Assembly: GCA_964034945.1 (NCBI GenBank)
Contig: OZ035960.1
Span: 80,819,331-80,883,330, forward strand
Source: Chrysopilus asiliformis
Taxonomy: Eukaryota; Arthropoda; Insecta; Diptera; Rhagionidae
DNA length: 64,000 bases
Direction of reading: 5' to 3'
Below the pieces are notes generated by a model that saw only the letters and a list, made by a program, of their open reading frames with translations, was not told the DNA's origin and did not search any database. The stretch's first letter is position 1; each line of letters opens with the position of its first letter. The position numbers and the translations under genes were made by a program. Positions 1 to 9,525 of the stretch are shown here, piece after piece.

Positions 1-960
1 CAAGGCGTCTTTGGTAAATGAGTTTTGTATGAAATTTTGGTTATCTAATTTTTTTTGGTTAAATTATCGAAAAAATTGGTTGAAATACCTGCGTAAAAAA
101 TTTGGTAAAATAACTAAAAAACATTGGTAGATTCATCCAAGATTTTGTGCAAACTATTTCCCAAAATTTACCCAAGGCCAGGGTTATAATGAACAGTGCC
201 TTAGGTAAATTATGTTTGGATGCCTGCAGCAGGTAATTAGACTACTAGTAGAACTGCGCCACACTTGTGCATGACGAAAAAATGGCGACGATTTTGTTAG
301 TCGATTCGTCAGTTCTAAAAACTCGATTTTAAAGCGATTCCAATAATTTTTCATAAAACTGATGCAAAAAATCAGTTTTGGGAAAGCATTTCTTAGTTTA
401 GACATTAGTTGAAATGGTTTTTTGAAATATTTTTTATGCCCTGAAAAAAAGATTTCGATAATTTTTTCCCATTTTCGAAAAATACTAAACGCGAATAGTA
501 TTTTTTCGAGGTAACACAACAACATTCGTCGAGAGAATTCATTCGTTTGAAGTTTTTGTAAGAAAAATAATTCAAAATAAATTATTTTCATTTCGCATCA
601 TATTGGTCGTCATAAAACATTTCCTCCATACGAATATTCAATATAGAAACTATCAGAAACAAACACGCATCTCTTAATTTTTAAAGTCATCACACTAAAA
701 CAATTTCCGCTCATTAGTTACATATATTAAATTCTATGAACACACACTAAGCAAGAAACAGAAAGAGATTCCATATCAACAAGAGAGATTTGTTTTATGG
801 GTTAAATTACAAAACCCTTGGTTATTTTGCCAAATCTCATTTTATACCAAAGAATTTTGGGTAAAACACCAAAAATCTTGGTAGGCTGGAAATAAACCAA
901 GATCTTGGGTAAACTATACCAGGATTTTGGTTATTTTCACCTAAGTTTTTCTTTGCGTGT
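1..960. mobile_element. Right part of an inverted-repeat (MITE-like) element, cut by window start
   Basis: Both 1-180 and 790-960 are rich in TTGGT/ACCAA words, and the right tip reads TTTTTCTTTGCGTG followed by TA at 960-961, a terminal sequence style common in TA-inserted MITEs. The left tip lies outside the window, so length and target duplication cannot be given. The open frame on the minus strand in 184-591 shows no recognisable domain and is treated as chance. Confidence 0.4.
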
Positions 961-1068
961 ACGCTCTTGTGACGACATGCGCAGAAGTTTACCAAAATGA
1001 AACTCGTCTTTGCGCAATCTGTTGTATTTGATTCATGGTTACAAGCACTGTGTAAGCATGATACTAAA

Positions 1069-1110
1069 TTTGGCCCAGTTGCAATTGTATTTGGCCCAGT
1101 TGCAATTGTA
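1069..1110. repeat. 21-bp direct repeat, two exact units
   Basis: Units 1069-1089 and 1090-1110 are identical and each contain GGCCCAGTTGCAATTG. Further TGGGCC words follow up to 1155. The rest of 961-1265 holds nothing I can assign. Confidence 0.9.
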
Positions 1111-1338
1111 TTATTTCAGTTCTCTCAAACTGGGCCAAATGGGCCAAAAAGGCCACACTTTGCCCATGTCTGGTTTAGATCTAGTAGAAAAGTTTCACTG
1201 CCTAATGCCAAAATAAACACAATTGTCACAAATCTTCGTACAACATAATTTAAAGTTAAATTTAACTTAGTTTGGCGGGCTTAGCGGTCCAATTTTAGGA
1301 AATAAAACAAAAGTTGTGTTTAATTTTCCAGCCTAACG

Positions 1339-1367
1339 TTTCGAGCCTTGTTTTGGCTCATATTCAG
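1339..1367 (-). ncRNA. Degenerate hammerhead-like core, left arm
   Basis: Mirror of the motif at 3445-3473. Stem II and GAAA are kept, but the first box reads CTGAATA instead of CTGAAGA, changing an invariant G of the hammerhead core. If the motif is a ribozyme, this copy should be inactive. Confidence 0.45.
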
Positions 1368-1660
1368 AGGCCTATTTATAATATGTTTTATTAAACACCA
1401 ATAATTTTACAATTATAATGATAAAAAAGAGACTTACGTTAAAAGATCATTTAAATGCACTCACTATGTTATAACTATTAATATTTAGCCGTAAAAACTT
1501 TGTCTAAATGTTATATTAAAATAAATAAATAAATAACATAGATAAAATACTTTAAATTAACAACCAAAAATGAACAAGAAAAACGAAAAGGAGAAAAAGT
1601 AAAACAGCTGACAGTGGTAACAGTTCAGTACAGCAACAGTTTTTAATGCGATAGTGTAGG

Positions 1661-2257
1661 TTACGTTATGTCTATTTCTCTTCTCTTTCTTTTGCGTGTG
1701 TTGATTTGAAAATCTTCTACTAATGCACAATATATCGCGTTCATGTCTTCAGTGTCACGTTTTTTGTTGTATGTGTTCTGTGTGTAGATGTGTAAAGCTT
1801 CAGTTGTCAAACGTTTATTGTAGTTACTTTGTGTGTCTATTATCTCTGTGTTGTCAAAGTCCGGTGTGTGACCAACTTCGAGATAATGCTCTACCACTGC
1901 AGTGTGATGAGGATTATCTCGTGCTCTTTTTAGGCTGCTCTTATGCCCAATCAATCGTTTCTCCAGAAATTGACCTGTTTGACCAACATAATTGAGAGAA
2001 CAGGGTTCCCCTGTTCCCTCGTTGCCTTTACAAGGTATTTTGTAGATGATGTTTGATCTTTTTTGCTTCGAGATGGGATCTTTTAATTTCGTGAAAATAT
2101 TGCGTAGAGTGAATTTGTTATTGTAAGCCAACATGGTATTGTTTGTATATTTTTTAATTACTCTAGTAATTTGTTCTGTAATCCCGTTTACATATGTTAT
2201 GCTACGATAATATTGATCAATCACAGGACTTATGTTGGGCGGGATGATGTTATTCAT
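1661..2257 (-). pseudogene. Penelope-like GIY-YIG endonuclease domain, left arm (5'-truncated)
   Basis: The 198-residue frame holds a GIY-YIG nuclease core: IIYKIPC (about residues 70-76), then LNYVGQTGQ and the RLIGHK arginine/histidine stretch typical of Penelope-like endonucleases, which nick target DNA for reverse-transcription priming. Upstream of the first Met the arm has lost one base relative to the right arm (AACAATT followed by five C, where the right arm has an extra A before the run), so the reverse-transcriptase tail is out of frame. No full-length reverse transcriptase is present. Clearly a dead copy, though the nuclease domain itself is uninterrupted. Confidence 0.8.
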
Positions 2258-2356
2258 ATTATGACTTGCGATGGCAAGGGCTTTTTTAATGAAGTTATGG
2301 GGGAATTGTTCTTAAATAAAACTACTTTAATATGTCTGATATTTGAGTTATGAAAT

Positions 2357-3151
2357 TTGCTATCACTAAGGTTTAGAATCCACCATCCCTATTCCCAAAA
2401 ACTTAACACGGCCGTTCAATTCATAAAACAGATTCTAAACCTTAGTGATAGCAAATTTCATAACTCAAATATCAGACATATTAAAGTAGTTTTATTTAAG
2501 AACAATTACCCCCATAACTTCATTAAAAAAGCCCTTGCCATCGCAAGTCATAATATGAATAACATCATCCCGCCCAACATAAGTCCTGTGATTGATCAAT
2601 ATTATCGTAGCTTAACATATGTAAACGGGATTACAGAACAAATTACTAGAGTAATTAAAAAATATACAAACAATACCATGTTGGCTTACAATAACAAATT
2701 CACTCTACGCAATATTTTCACGAAATTAAAAGATCCCATCTCGAAGCAAAAAAGATCAAACATCATCTACAAAATACCTTGTAAAGGCAACGAGGGAACA
2801 GGGGAACCCTGTTCTCTCAATTATGTTGGTCAAACAGGTCAATTTCTGGAGAAACGATTGATTGGGCATAAGAGCAGCCTAAAAAGAGCACGAGATAATC
2901 CTCATCACACTGCAGTGGTAGAGCATTATCTCGAAGTTGGTCACACACCGGACTTTGACAACACAGAGATAATAGACACACAAAGTAACTACAATAAACG
3001 TTTGACAACTGAAGCTTTACACATCTACACACAGAACACATACAACAAAAAACGTGACACTGAAGACATGAACGCGATATATTGTGCATTAGTAGAAGAT
3101 TTTCAAATCAACACACGCAAAAGAAAGAGAAGAGAAATAGACATAACGTAA
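2357..3151 (+). CDS. Penelope-like RT tail plus GIY-YIG endonuclease, right arm (5'-truncated)
   Basis: An open frame of about 264 codons with no natural start; translation before about 2380 runs through the arm and spacer junction and is probably not real. From about 2390 it has the end of a Penelope-type reverse transcriptase (HHPYSQKLN, then FHNSNIRHIK and NNYPHNFIKKA), followed by the GIY-YIG nuclease (IIYKIPC, NYVGQTGQF, RLIGHKSSLKRA). It ends in a basic tail (NTRKRKRRE) and a stop at 3151. In complete elements the same protein carries the polymerase palm with its catalytic aspartates; here that part is gone, so the copy cannot mobilise itself. Compared with the left arm it has Leu for Ile in YYRS(I/L)TYVNG and keeps the correct frame. 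Confidence 0.8.
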   Translation: MLSLRFRIHHPYSQKLNTAVQFIKQILNLSDSKFHNSNIRHIKVVLFKNNYPHNFIKKALAIASHNMNNIIPPNISPVIDQYYRSLTYVNGITEQITRVIKKYTNNTMLAYNNKFTLRNIFTKLKDPISKQKRSNIIYKIPCKGNEGTGEPCSLNYVGQTGQFLEKRLIGHKSSLKRARDNPHHTAVVEHYLEVGHTPDFDNTEIIDTQSNYNKRLTTEALHIYTQNTYNKKRDTEDMNAIYCALVEDFQINTRKRKRREIDIT

Positions 3152-3444
3152 CCTACACTATCGCATTAAAAACTGTTGCTGTACTGAACTGTTACCACTG
3201 TCAGCTGTTTTACTTTTTCTCCTTTTCGTTTTTCTTGTTCATTTTTGGTTGTTAATTTAAAGTATTTTATCTATGTTATTTATTTATTTATTTTAATATA
3301 ACATTTAGACAAAGTTTTTACGGCTAAATTTTAATAGTTATAACATAGTGAGTGCATTTAAATGATCTTTTAACGTAAGTCTCTTTTTTATCATTATAAT
3401 TGTAAAATTATTGGTGTTTAATAAAACATATTATAAATAGGCAT

Positions 3445-3473
3445 CTGAAGATGAGCCAAAACAAGGCTCGAAA
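3445..3473 (+). ncRNA. Hammerhead-ribozyme-like core at the Penelope-like tip
   Basis: CTGAAGA (3445-3451) fits the hammerhead CUGANGA box, GAGCC/GGCTC (3453-3457 and 3465-3469) forms a 5-bp stem II with a 7-nt loop, and GAAA (3470-3473) follows at once. Penelope-like elements are known to carry hammerhead motifs in their terminal repeats. Stems I and III and a cleavage site were not established, so this is a motif match only. Confidence 0.5.
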
Positions 3474-3944
3474 CGTTAGGCTGGAAAATTAAACACAACT
3501 TTTGTTTTATTTCCTAAAATTGGACCGCTAAGCCCGCCAAACTAAGACAAATACTATTATACGGTCGACATATTATCAAGGTTTAATTTAATGTAGCGAT
3601 TTATTTCCTCAGAAAATTTTAGGTTATGTTTTCGCCCAGATGTCAATTTTACTTGCAAGAGCTACTTGATACGTGTGGATGGCTGAATGTAGCGGAATGT
3701 TGCTGAATTATCTACTTGCAATCAAGTAACTTGATCAATGACAACGACGCTTTATGGTGAAAAAAATCGCAATTAAGACAAACATTATTCTCTTCAACTC
3801 ACCACATACATTTAGGGATGCCAACGATACCTATAATACCTACATATACGCAAATTTATAGGAAATAAAATTTTCTACATTTTTCGTTTTAACTGTTTAT
3901 ACGTCTAACTAACGTCTCTAAGAGGCTGTTTACACACGGTTGAT

Positions 3945-3956
3945 CCAGGCGCCTGG
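3945..3956. promoter_or_regulatory. Subterminal 12-bp perfect palindrome, left end of Harbinger
   Basis: CCAGGCGCCTGG starts 23 bases in from the left tip. Its position matches the palindrome at the other end although the sequence differs. A binding site for the element's own DNA-binding protein or transposase is an inference. Confidence 0.5.
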
Positions 3957-4149
3957 CCATGAACGAAAATGTCAAAATATAGGCAAGACGAGGAAGTGGG
4001 GATGTCGATAGGAAATTGCACCACAAAACTAAAATCTCCATTTTCAGAGTTTCGCCTGTCGTGCTCTGATTGGCTGGCTGTCAATTTAATTTTGTTCCAT
4101 TGTCATTATTGTTCCTGTTGTTAGACGTGCAACAACTCGTGCGGGAAAA

Positions 4150-5347
4150 ATGTCTGGTTGGAATAAACAGCAAACATTAAAATTAATCGAATTATTAGAG
4201 CAGTTCCCAAGTCTGTATAATAGTAAATGTGCGGATTACAAAAACAGGTGTAAACGCCAGAAATGCTTACAAACAATTTGTGATGAAATTCAATCTGTGA
4301 AAAATAATGTGAAACCTAACGACATTATTGCAAAAATTAAGACACTAAAAACGCAGTACTCCCATGAAAAGCGTTTGTTAGAAAATTCAAAAAAAAGCGG
4401 TGCTGGCTTAGAAGATTTACGAGAGCCTAATCTGTGGTGTTTTCAAAGCCTGAAGTTTCTGGACAACGAAGGGGAAAATGAAATTCAGATCGAAACAAAT
4501 ATACCGTTTTTCCAGGTAATGCTTTTATATATTAATAAAATTTTGATCACACATATGAAATTATTTTAACCAGGACTCAAATTCCGCTGAAAAACACACA
4601 GAAGAAGAATCAACGGAGCCCGAATCTGATGTAGTATATTTATGAAGTTAATATGTATAATATAATACATAACTATTGTTTTAGGTGCCAGTTAGAAAGA
4701 AAATACCAAAATACAGTGAAAAGATTTTAAAATCTTTGGATTTGGCCAACGATCTCATCAAACAAGTTCGAAGTGATCGCTCAACAAAAACGTCTCGAGA
4801 AGCCGATCTAGGAAAGATCGTTGAATTACAAACGAAAGATTTAAGGGACGATATATTTTTAGAAACAAAACTAAAAATTTTGGAGGTTTTGGTTGACGCT
4901 GAGAAAAAAAATATGAAGTCTCAACAACAAGCGGAATATGTCTCACAGCCCACACCATTATCAACTTCAACACATTCGCCATCATCAACTCTTCTTACTT
5001 TGTCGCAACCGCCGTCGCCATACAGCTGTGATTTTCCTGTTTATGAAAGTGAAGGATGTACATTTTCTACATCTTCGCCAGTCCCATCAACCTCAGGGAA
5101 ATTGTTTTTAAAACCCAAAAAAGAAAATATTTGTCCACAATTGGCAATAAGATCTGAAACTGCTCGCTCGATACCTTTAAAGGAATCAACAACCACACAG
5201 CTTGTACCTGAAAATGCTGTACGTCAGAAGAAAATTCAGATATTAGGGGTGAAAGTTTTGAAGCCTGCGGAGCACAATATTGAACGTTCAAATTTGTTGC
5301 GGTTAGCGTGGGATTCACTATCCAACGATACTGAAGAAAATATTTAA
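4150..5347 (+). CDS. Harbinger accessory protein with MADF/Myb-like domain (3 exons)
   Basis: Predicted as join(4150..4515, 4574..4630, 4685..5347), 361 residues, all introns phase 0: CAG|gtaatg to ccag|GAC, and GAT|gtagta to ttttag|GTG. Start chosen at the first ATG, followed by SGWNKQQTLKLIELL. Residues 1-115 are MADF-like: an early Trp, LIELLEQFPSLYN, a basic YKNRCKRQ stretch, then LQTICDEI and a later NLWCFQSLKFLD. Residues 140-230 are basic and helical (RKKIPKYSEK; KIVELQTKDLRDD), then comes a Ser/Pro/Thr-rich tail. PIF/Harbinger elements usually encode such a second protein, which helps bring the nuclease to the nucleus and to subterminal DNA. It converges with the nuclease gene at 5969-7222. 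Intact as read; splice sites are predicted, not proven. Confidence 0.75.
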
Positions 5348-5401
5348 TAGTCCCATCTATTGTGCAATTATAAGAGCTATATTAAAATTTTCACCTTGGA
5401 G

Positions 5402-5611
5402 ACCTATTGGCGAACACGACAGGAATTTTTTGAGTCTTGAATTTAATGTTAGTTATAATTCGGGTCGTGTTCGCCGATAGGGCACCTGATGACGATTGTC
5501 ATGTCGTTTTCGACAAGATTCGTTTTACGTGTTGTTGTTAGTGCTTTTCCACCAACAAAATCACGTAAAACGACTCTTGTCGATAACGACACAATAATCG
5601 TAATCAGGGTG
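5402..5611. repeat. Two adjacent imperfect hairpins between the Harbinger genes
   Basis: Hairpin 1 pairs 5402-5420 (CCTATTGGCGAACACGAC) with 5464-5482. Hairpin 2 pairs about 5484-5532 with 5562-5611, including GACAAGATTCGTTTTACGTG against CACGTAAAACGACTCTTGTC, around a ~29-nt loop. It sits in the shared 3' region of the two convergent genes, so it may be a nested foldback MITE or part of the element's own 3' ends. Confidence 0.7.
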
Positions 5612-5968
5612 ATTGTTTTTTCAAAGTTCATATAATTTTAATTTAATCTATGTTTATCCATACTTAATTAAAAACTTCTAGGTTATAGTATAATTTCCTT
5701 TCATTATAGGTAGACCTAGTACTGTTTTTCATTTGAGAATACAACTCCATTACAAATCAGTATCGTTTTCAAATCAGTATTCTTAAATTTCATTATCAGT
5801 CTCAGAATATGTTTACAGAACTTAGTTTATGAATTAAATAATAAAAATCAAATTTAAATTTTAATCTGTATTAACTTTGAATTACATGAGAAATTAAAGA
5901 ATTGAATGAATAAAGCAAAACTTAACACATAAGCATATATTTTTATTAAAAAATTTTAAATGTATTAA

Positions 5969-7222
5969 TTAAATGTAGGAGTCTTGCCAAGGAAGTTTTC
6001 CCTCTTCACAAAAATATTTAGAAAATTCATTTCTGATATTGCTTGCTAATCTGGATGTGTTTCTTGGATTTTGTTGCTTTTCTGCACTGGTGTCAAAAGG
6101 TTTTTGTGAAAATTCAACCGGATCGATGTAGCTTTCATTTTTTGAAATTAGATAGTTATGAAGCACACAACAACATAGCACTATTTGCTTAACTTTTTGT
6201 GGTCGCAAATGGATATTGGTCATAAGAACCCTGAATCTGTTGCTTAACATACCGAAACTGTGTTCTATTGTTTGCCTTGCGTGAGTTAGTCGCACATTAA
6301 AAATTCTTTTTTCTTTCTCTGGACTAGAGTAAGGATATGGTTTCATAACATGCTTCTCCAAGGCAAATGCGTCATCTCCTATGAAAACATAAGGTAGTAT
6401 CCTATTATCACCAATTGATTCATCCGGCGGTAGAAAATCATGAGCTTGAAGGAGAAAGTTTCTTAAGGAGCTTCGATTCAAGACTCCCGCGTCACTGACA
6501 CGGCCGTTGCAACCAACGCCAACAAATATAAATTTATACTCCGCGTCACATATAGCTAATAGGACAATGCTGTTAAAGCCCTTATAGTTATAATACAAAG
6601 AACCATCGTCTTTAGATGCTCGGAATGCGATATGTTTCCCATCAAGTGCTCCAATACAATTTGGAAATTGCCATCGCAAAAACATCTTGTTGGCTATATC
6701 CTTCCATTCCTCAGGTGTTGTTGGAAACTTAAAAAGGAATTTATTAAAATTTTACAATACATGTAACAATGTTCTTACCTTTAAGTAACGATCCTTCAAT
6801 TTCTCATATATTACAGAGCAAACAGTTGGAACTGTGTTTGAAATAAAACTTAAAGAAGCCCGTGTTTGAAATTCCAAACTTCTGTAGCTCTCCCCCGTTG
6901 CCAGGAATCGCAAAGTGATTGACAGTTGTTCTTCTACACTTATTGAGTCTCGTAGGTGTGTATCCTCCTTGATTAGGGAGCTTCGAACGAGTGCAACAAT
7001 TTCTCTGAAAGCATCCTCGTCCATTCGCAAATATCTTCTATATGCATCCTTATCCTCTAATCGTAATTCCTCTTTTAAAAAACGAAAAGATCCCAAAGTC
7101 GATCTCCTTTTCTTCCAGCCTTTCACCCAAATTCTCGTCCTTGTCTCTACAGTTTCCTCTGCCAGAGCGCTAGCAACTCCAGCATACAACACACTTGCTG
7201 CAATAAGTTTTTCTTCTTCCAT
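5969..7222 (-). CDS. PIF/Harbinger DDE transposase (HARBI1-like nuclease), 2 exons
   Basis: Predicted as complement(join(5969..6727, 6779..7222)), 400 residues, with one 51-bp phase-0 intron (AAG|gtaaga to ttttaag|TTT). Start at 7222 gives MEEEKLIAAS; an in-frame Met at 7321 exists but the extra 33 residues look like 5' UTR. The N-terminal half has the helical DNA-binding region (LRMDEDAFREIV, SVEEQLSITLRFLATGESYRS). The splice joins DRYLK to FPTTPEEWKDIA, a conserved family stretch. The DDE_Tnp_4 nuclease follows: GALDGKH (Asp 177), VGCNGRVSDAGVL, IGDDAFAL (Asp 266) and ARQTIEHSFGMLSNRF (Glu 303). All expected acidic residues are present, and length is normal for the family. It acts in the nucleus, cutting at TWA-flanked ends, probably with the MADF protein from the same element. 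Intact as read. Confidence 0.85.
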
Positions 7223-7390
7223 AATTATTCGTTTCCCGACAAAAATTCTTTCTATAAATTGAAATTTCTTTCCGATTACGATAGATTGGCAAATGTGTTT
7301 CGTTTCCAATGATTTCTTCACGAACTGTCAAACTGACAATAGCTTTCAGTTCGAATGGAAGTATAAACACGAGCAAAATTTTTCTAGCCT

Positions 7391-7406
7391 AGGCAGTCGA
7401 CTGCCT
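7391..7406. promoter_or_regulatory. Subterminal 16-bp perfect palindrome, right end of Harbinger
   Basis: AGGCAGTCGACTGCCT lies about 22 bases in from the right tip, the same offset as the left palindrome at 3945-3956. A protein-binding role is an inference. Confidence 0.5.
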
Positions 7407-7431
7407 TATCTAAGTCTAAACACCCACTAAC

Positions 7432-7496
7432 ATGATTATTTTTGAATTTTCGATAAACATTTTACGCGGTTAAACCGAAAATTCAAAAATAATCAT
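7432..7496. repeat. 21-bp perfect inverted repeat with 23-nt loop
   Basis: Arms 7432-7452 and 7476-7496 (ATGATTATTTTTGAATTTTCG and its complement, last base omitted in a shorter reading) start two bases after the Harbinger target duplication. It could be a small foldback or a remnant of the insertion target. Confidence 0.85.
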
Positions 7497-8330
7497 TATG
7501 TCCAACCGTGAAAGGATCAAATCGTATTTAGTCTCTCAATATATTTAAAAAAAATTAGGGTTTTTGAAAATTTCTCGGTTTTTGAAAATTGCGAAAACTA
7601 TGCGCTATTATGATAAAATGTATATAACCAGATTAAAAGAAAATAAAATTTCCTACATTTTTCCTTTTACCGGTTTAAATATTGCAGAGGAAAGTTTTGT
7701 GTTGATCACAACTGATATTTTTAAATTATTTCAACTTTGGAATATTTACTTTCTAAATGTCTCATTTTCAATCATTTTGTTCATTTCGTTTGAATTGAAT
7801 AACGGGAACACAACACCTTATTGATTATGGCATCTAAGTCTGAAAAAAATGTACAAATAGCAAACAAATTCAAAGAGCATTAGAAAAAAAATCGATTTTA
7901 AAAATCCTATGCATCAAACAATATGCTTTAGAAAAAAAATCATGATAAGATAGGCATAAAAATGTATTCAATATAGTAGAAAAATAAAGGCAGCGTATGT
8001 AGAGTTATTCCTGTAATTCTTATTTGCCTTTTTGGGATTTTATTTTAATATAGTCAAAAATATGTTGAAGTATTTGCTTAAGAGGATTTGCTTTGCTTTA
8101 AATCATTTTAATGTCAAATCATATATATGCATGGGCGTAGCTATATATTTATCAGGGGGAGGGGGAGGTTTTGAAGTAAGATAAGAGCCAAATCTGCTAA
8201 GTGTAAAACAGGGCTATCAAACTCAATTGCCACATTGAGTTTTCTACAACAAACCGCGGGCCGCATCACAAAAAAAATTACTTCTGACCGAGCGCTAGAG
8301 TAAAAGTCTCCATAATTTTGGCGAATCAAA
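7497..8330. other. Unassigned AT-rich DNA with old repeat pieces
   Basis: 7640-7740 resembles 26450-26545 (both contain GTTTTGTGTTGAtCACAACTgATATTTT with small changes). 8131-8170 (GGGCGTAGCTATATATT, then a G-rich run) and 8208-8265 (CAGGGCTATCAAACTC, then CCGCGGGCCGCAT) resemble hAT terminal sequences but I find no partner ends. No gene seen. Confidence 0.4.
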
Positions 8331-9480
8331 AACTATAGCGCTGGACATCTCCAAAGCTTTCGACCGTGTTTGGCATAAAGCTTTGATGGCAAAGATACGA
8401 GCTATCGGTCTAAACCCTGCAATTTCCAAATGGATTGAGAGCTACCTTTCTGATCGTTCAATACAGGTTGTATTGGATGGTTATAAATCTGATCTCTTCA
8501 AAATTAACTCTGGTGTCCCTCAAGGCTCAGTTCTAGCTCCTACGCTTTTCTTAATATTTATCAATGATCTACTATCTCTCACTCTCAATCCACTTTATTG
8601 TTTCGCTGATGACAGCTCCCTTGACGCATCCTACCATTTCAGTTCACCTGCAGAATCGAACGCCATTGCAGTTCGATCGAAACGCAGTGAGCAAATTAGA
8701 TCTTTGAATTCTGATTTAAACACAATTCTGGCTTGGGGCAGAATCAACCGTGTGGAATTCAACGCATCTAAAACCCAATCAATGCTGTTATCGATGAAAT
8801 GCGAAAAATCCCCCGAAACGGTCGAATTTATGAGTGAGTCCATTAGTGACTCAAATAACATCAGAATGTTGGGCATCGAAATAAATGAGAAGCTCCAATG
8901 GAGTGATCATATTTTTAAAATAGCAAAGGAAGCATCGCAGTGCCTAGGCTTCCTGGGACGATGCAAAAAATATTTCGCACCAGTCGACGTCCTTAACATT
9001 TACAAGAGCTACATTCGACCGAGACTCGAGTACAATTCGCACATTTGGGCTGGAGCCCCAAAAACTGTCCTCCAACTGCTGGACCGAATCCAAAAACGTG
9101 CGATCCGACTAATTGGAGACAAGTCTTTGACAGACTCATTACCGTCTCTCGAGCACCGTCGCTCTGTTGGAGTACTCAGCATATTCCACAAATATTTCAA
9201 TGGGAAATGTTCCACCGAAATTTCCCAACTTATTCCTCCACGGTATATTTTCCCTAGACCCTCTCGTGCAGCTACACGTGCGCACGACTTCTTCCTTGAG
9301 CCTCCCCGCTTTCGTACAGTAAAGTTTAGGGGTTCCTTCATTCCGCGAACAACAAGACTTTGGAACAATTTACCATCCGATGTGTTCCCTCCGGACTATA
9401 ACCCGCAGAAGTTCAAGGAGAACATAAATCGGCATCTCCTTTTGTCCTTCCAACCATCCCGAGCTGTGCTTCGGCATTAA
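8331..9480 (+). pseudogene. LINE reverse transcriptase, C-terminal part (Jockey/I-like group)
   Basis: The frame is open from the truncation point to the stop at 9480, about 383 codons. Seen in order: ALDISKAFDRVWH (palm, first catalytic Asp), SGVPQGSVLAPTLF, CFADDSS (FADD catalytic pair near 8602), LGIEINEKLQW (thumb), then an LDRIQKRAIRLIG stretch and a long C-terminal region ending RLWNNLPSDVFPPDYN. The N-terminal endonuclease and the start of the polymerase are missing, so it cannot move on its own. The layout matches Jockey/I-like insect LINEs; I do not assign a clade. No internal stop or frameshift seen, which suggests a fairly recent insertion. Confidence 0.8.
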
Positions 9481-9525
9481 AGGGTCTTCCCCTAAGCTCT
9501 GGCTGGATCTATAAAAAAAAAAAAA
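8331..9525 (+). mobile_element. 5'-truncated non-LTR retrotransposon (LINE), 3' part
   Basis: Coding similarity starts abruptly near 8331 (ALDISKAFDRVWH) and ends with a short 3' UTR and an A-run at 9512-9524, the usual form of a 5'-truncated LINE. A shorter copy of the same family lies at 38188-38496. No clear target-site duplication was found. Confidence 0.85.

Larger units (their letters stand above)
1266..3546. mobile_element. Head-to-head inverted pair of truncated Penelope-like elements
   Basis: 1266-2380 and 2431-3546 are inverted copies of each other, 1115 and 1116 bp, separated by a 50-bp spacer (2381-2430). Only a handful of substitutions and one single-base indel separate the arms. 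Each arm codes outward for the end of a Penelope-like protein (end of the reverse transcriptase, then GIY-YIG endonuclease), and its outer tip carries a hammerhead-like motif. Penelope-like elements are known for 5' truncation and inverted arrangements; the truncated 5' ends meet in the centre here. No clear target duplication flanks the pair. The alternative, a hairpin-forming inverted duplication made after insertion, is not excluded. Confidence 0.85.
3922..7427. mobile_element. Complete PIF/Harbinger DNA transposon, 3506 bp
   Basis: Both ends are flanked by TAA (3919-3921 and 7428-7430), the usual 3-bp PIF/Harbinger target. Tips are imperfect inverted repeats: GAGGCTGTTTACAC on the left and GTGGGTGTTTAGAC read inward from the right (11 of 14 match). 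Inside lie the two genes characteristic of the superfamily, a MADF/Myb-like DNA-binding protein on + and a DDE nuclease on -, transcribed toward each other, both open through their predicted introns. Each end has a GC-rich perfect palindrome 22-23 bp from the tip. This is a candidate autonomous element. Confidence 0.85.

Noticed and set aside
1723..1995. 90-codon Cys-rich frame antisense to the GIY-YIG domain, also at 2817-3089 on the other strand
   Set aside because: Antisense shadow of the nuclease frame, duplicated only because the arms are inverted copies.
4758..4988. Minus-strand frames within the MADF gene
   Set aside because: Antisense shadows of the exon at 4685-5347.
9009..9368. 119-codon minus-strand frame
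   Set aside because: Antisense to the LINE reverse transcriptase C-terminal region.
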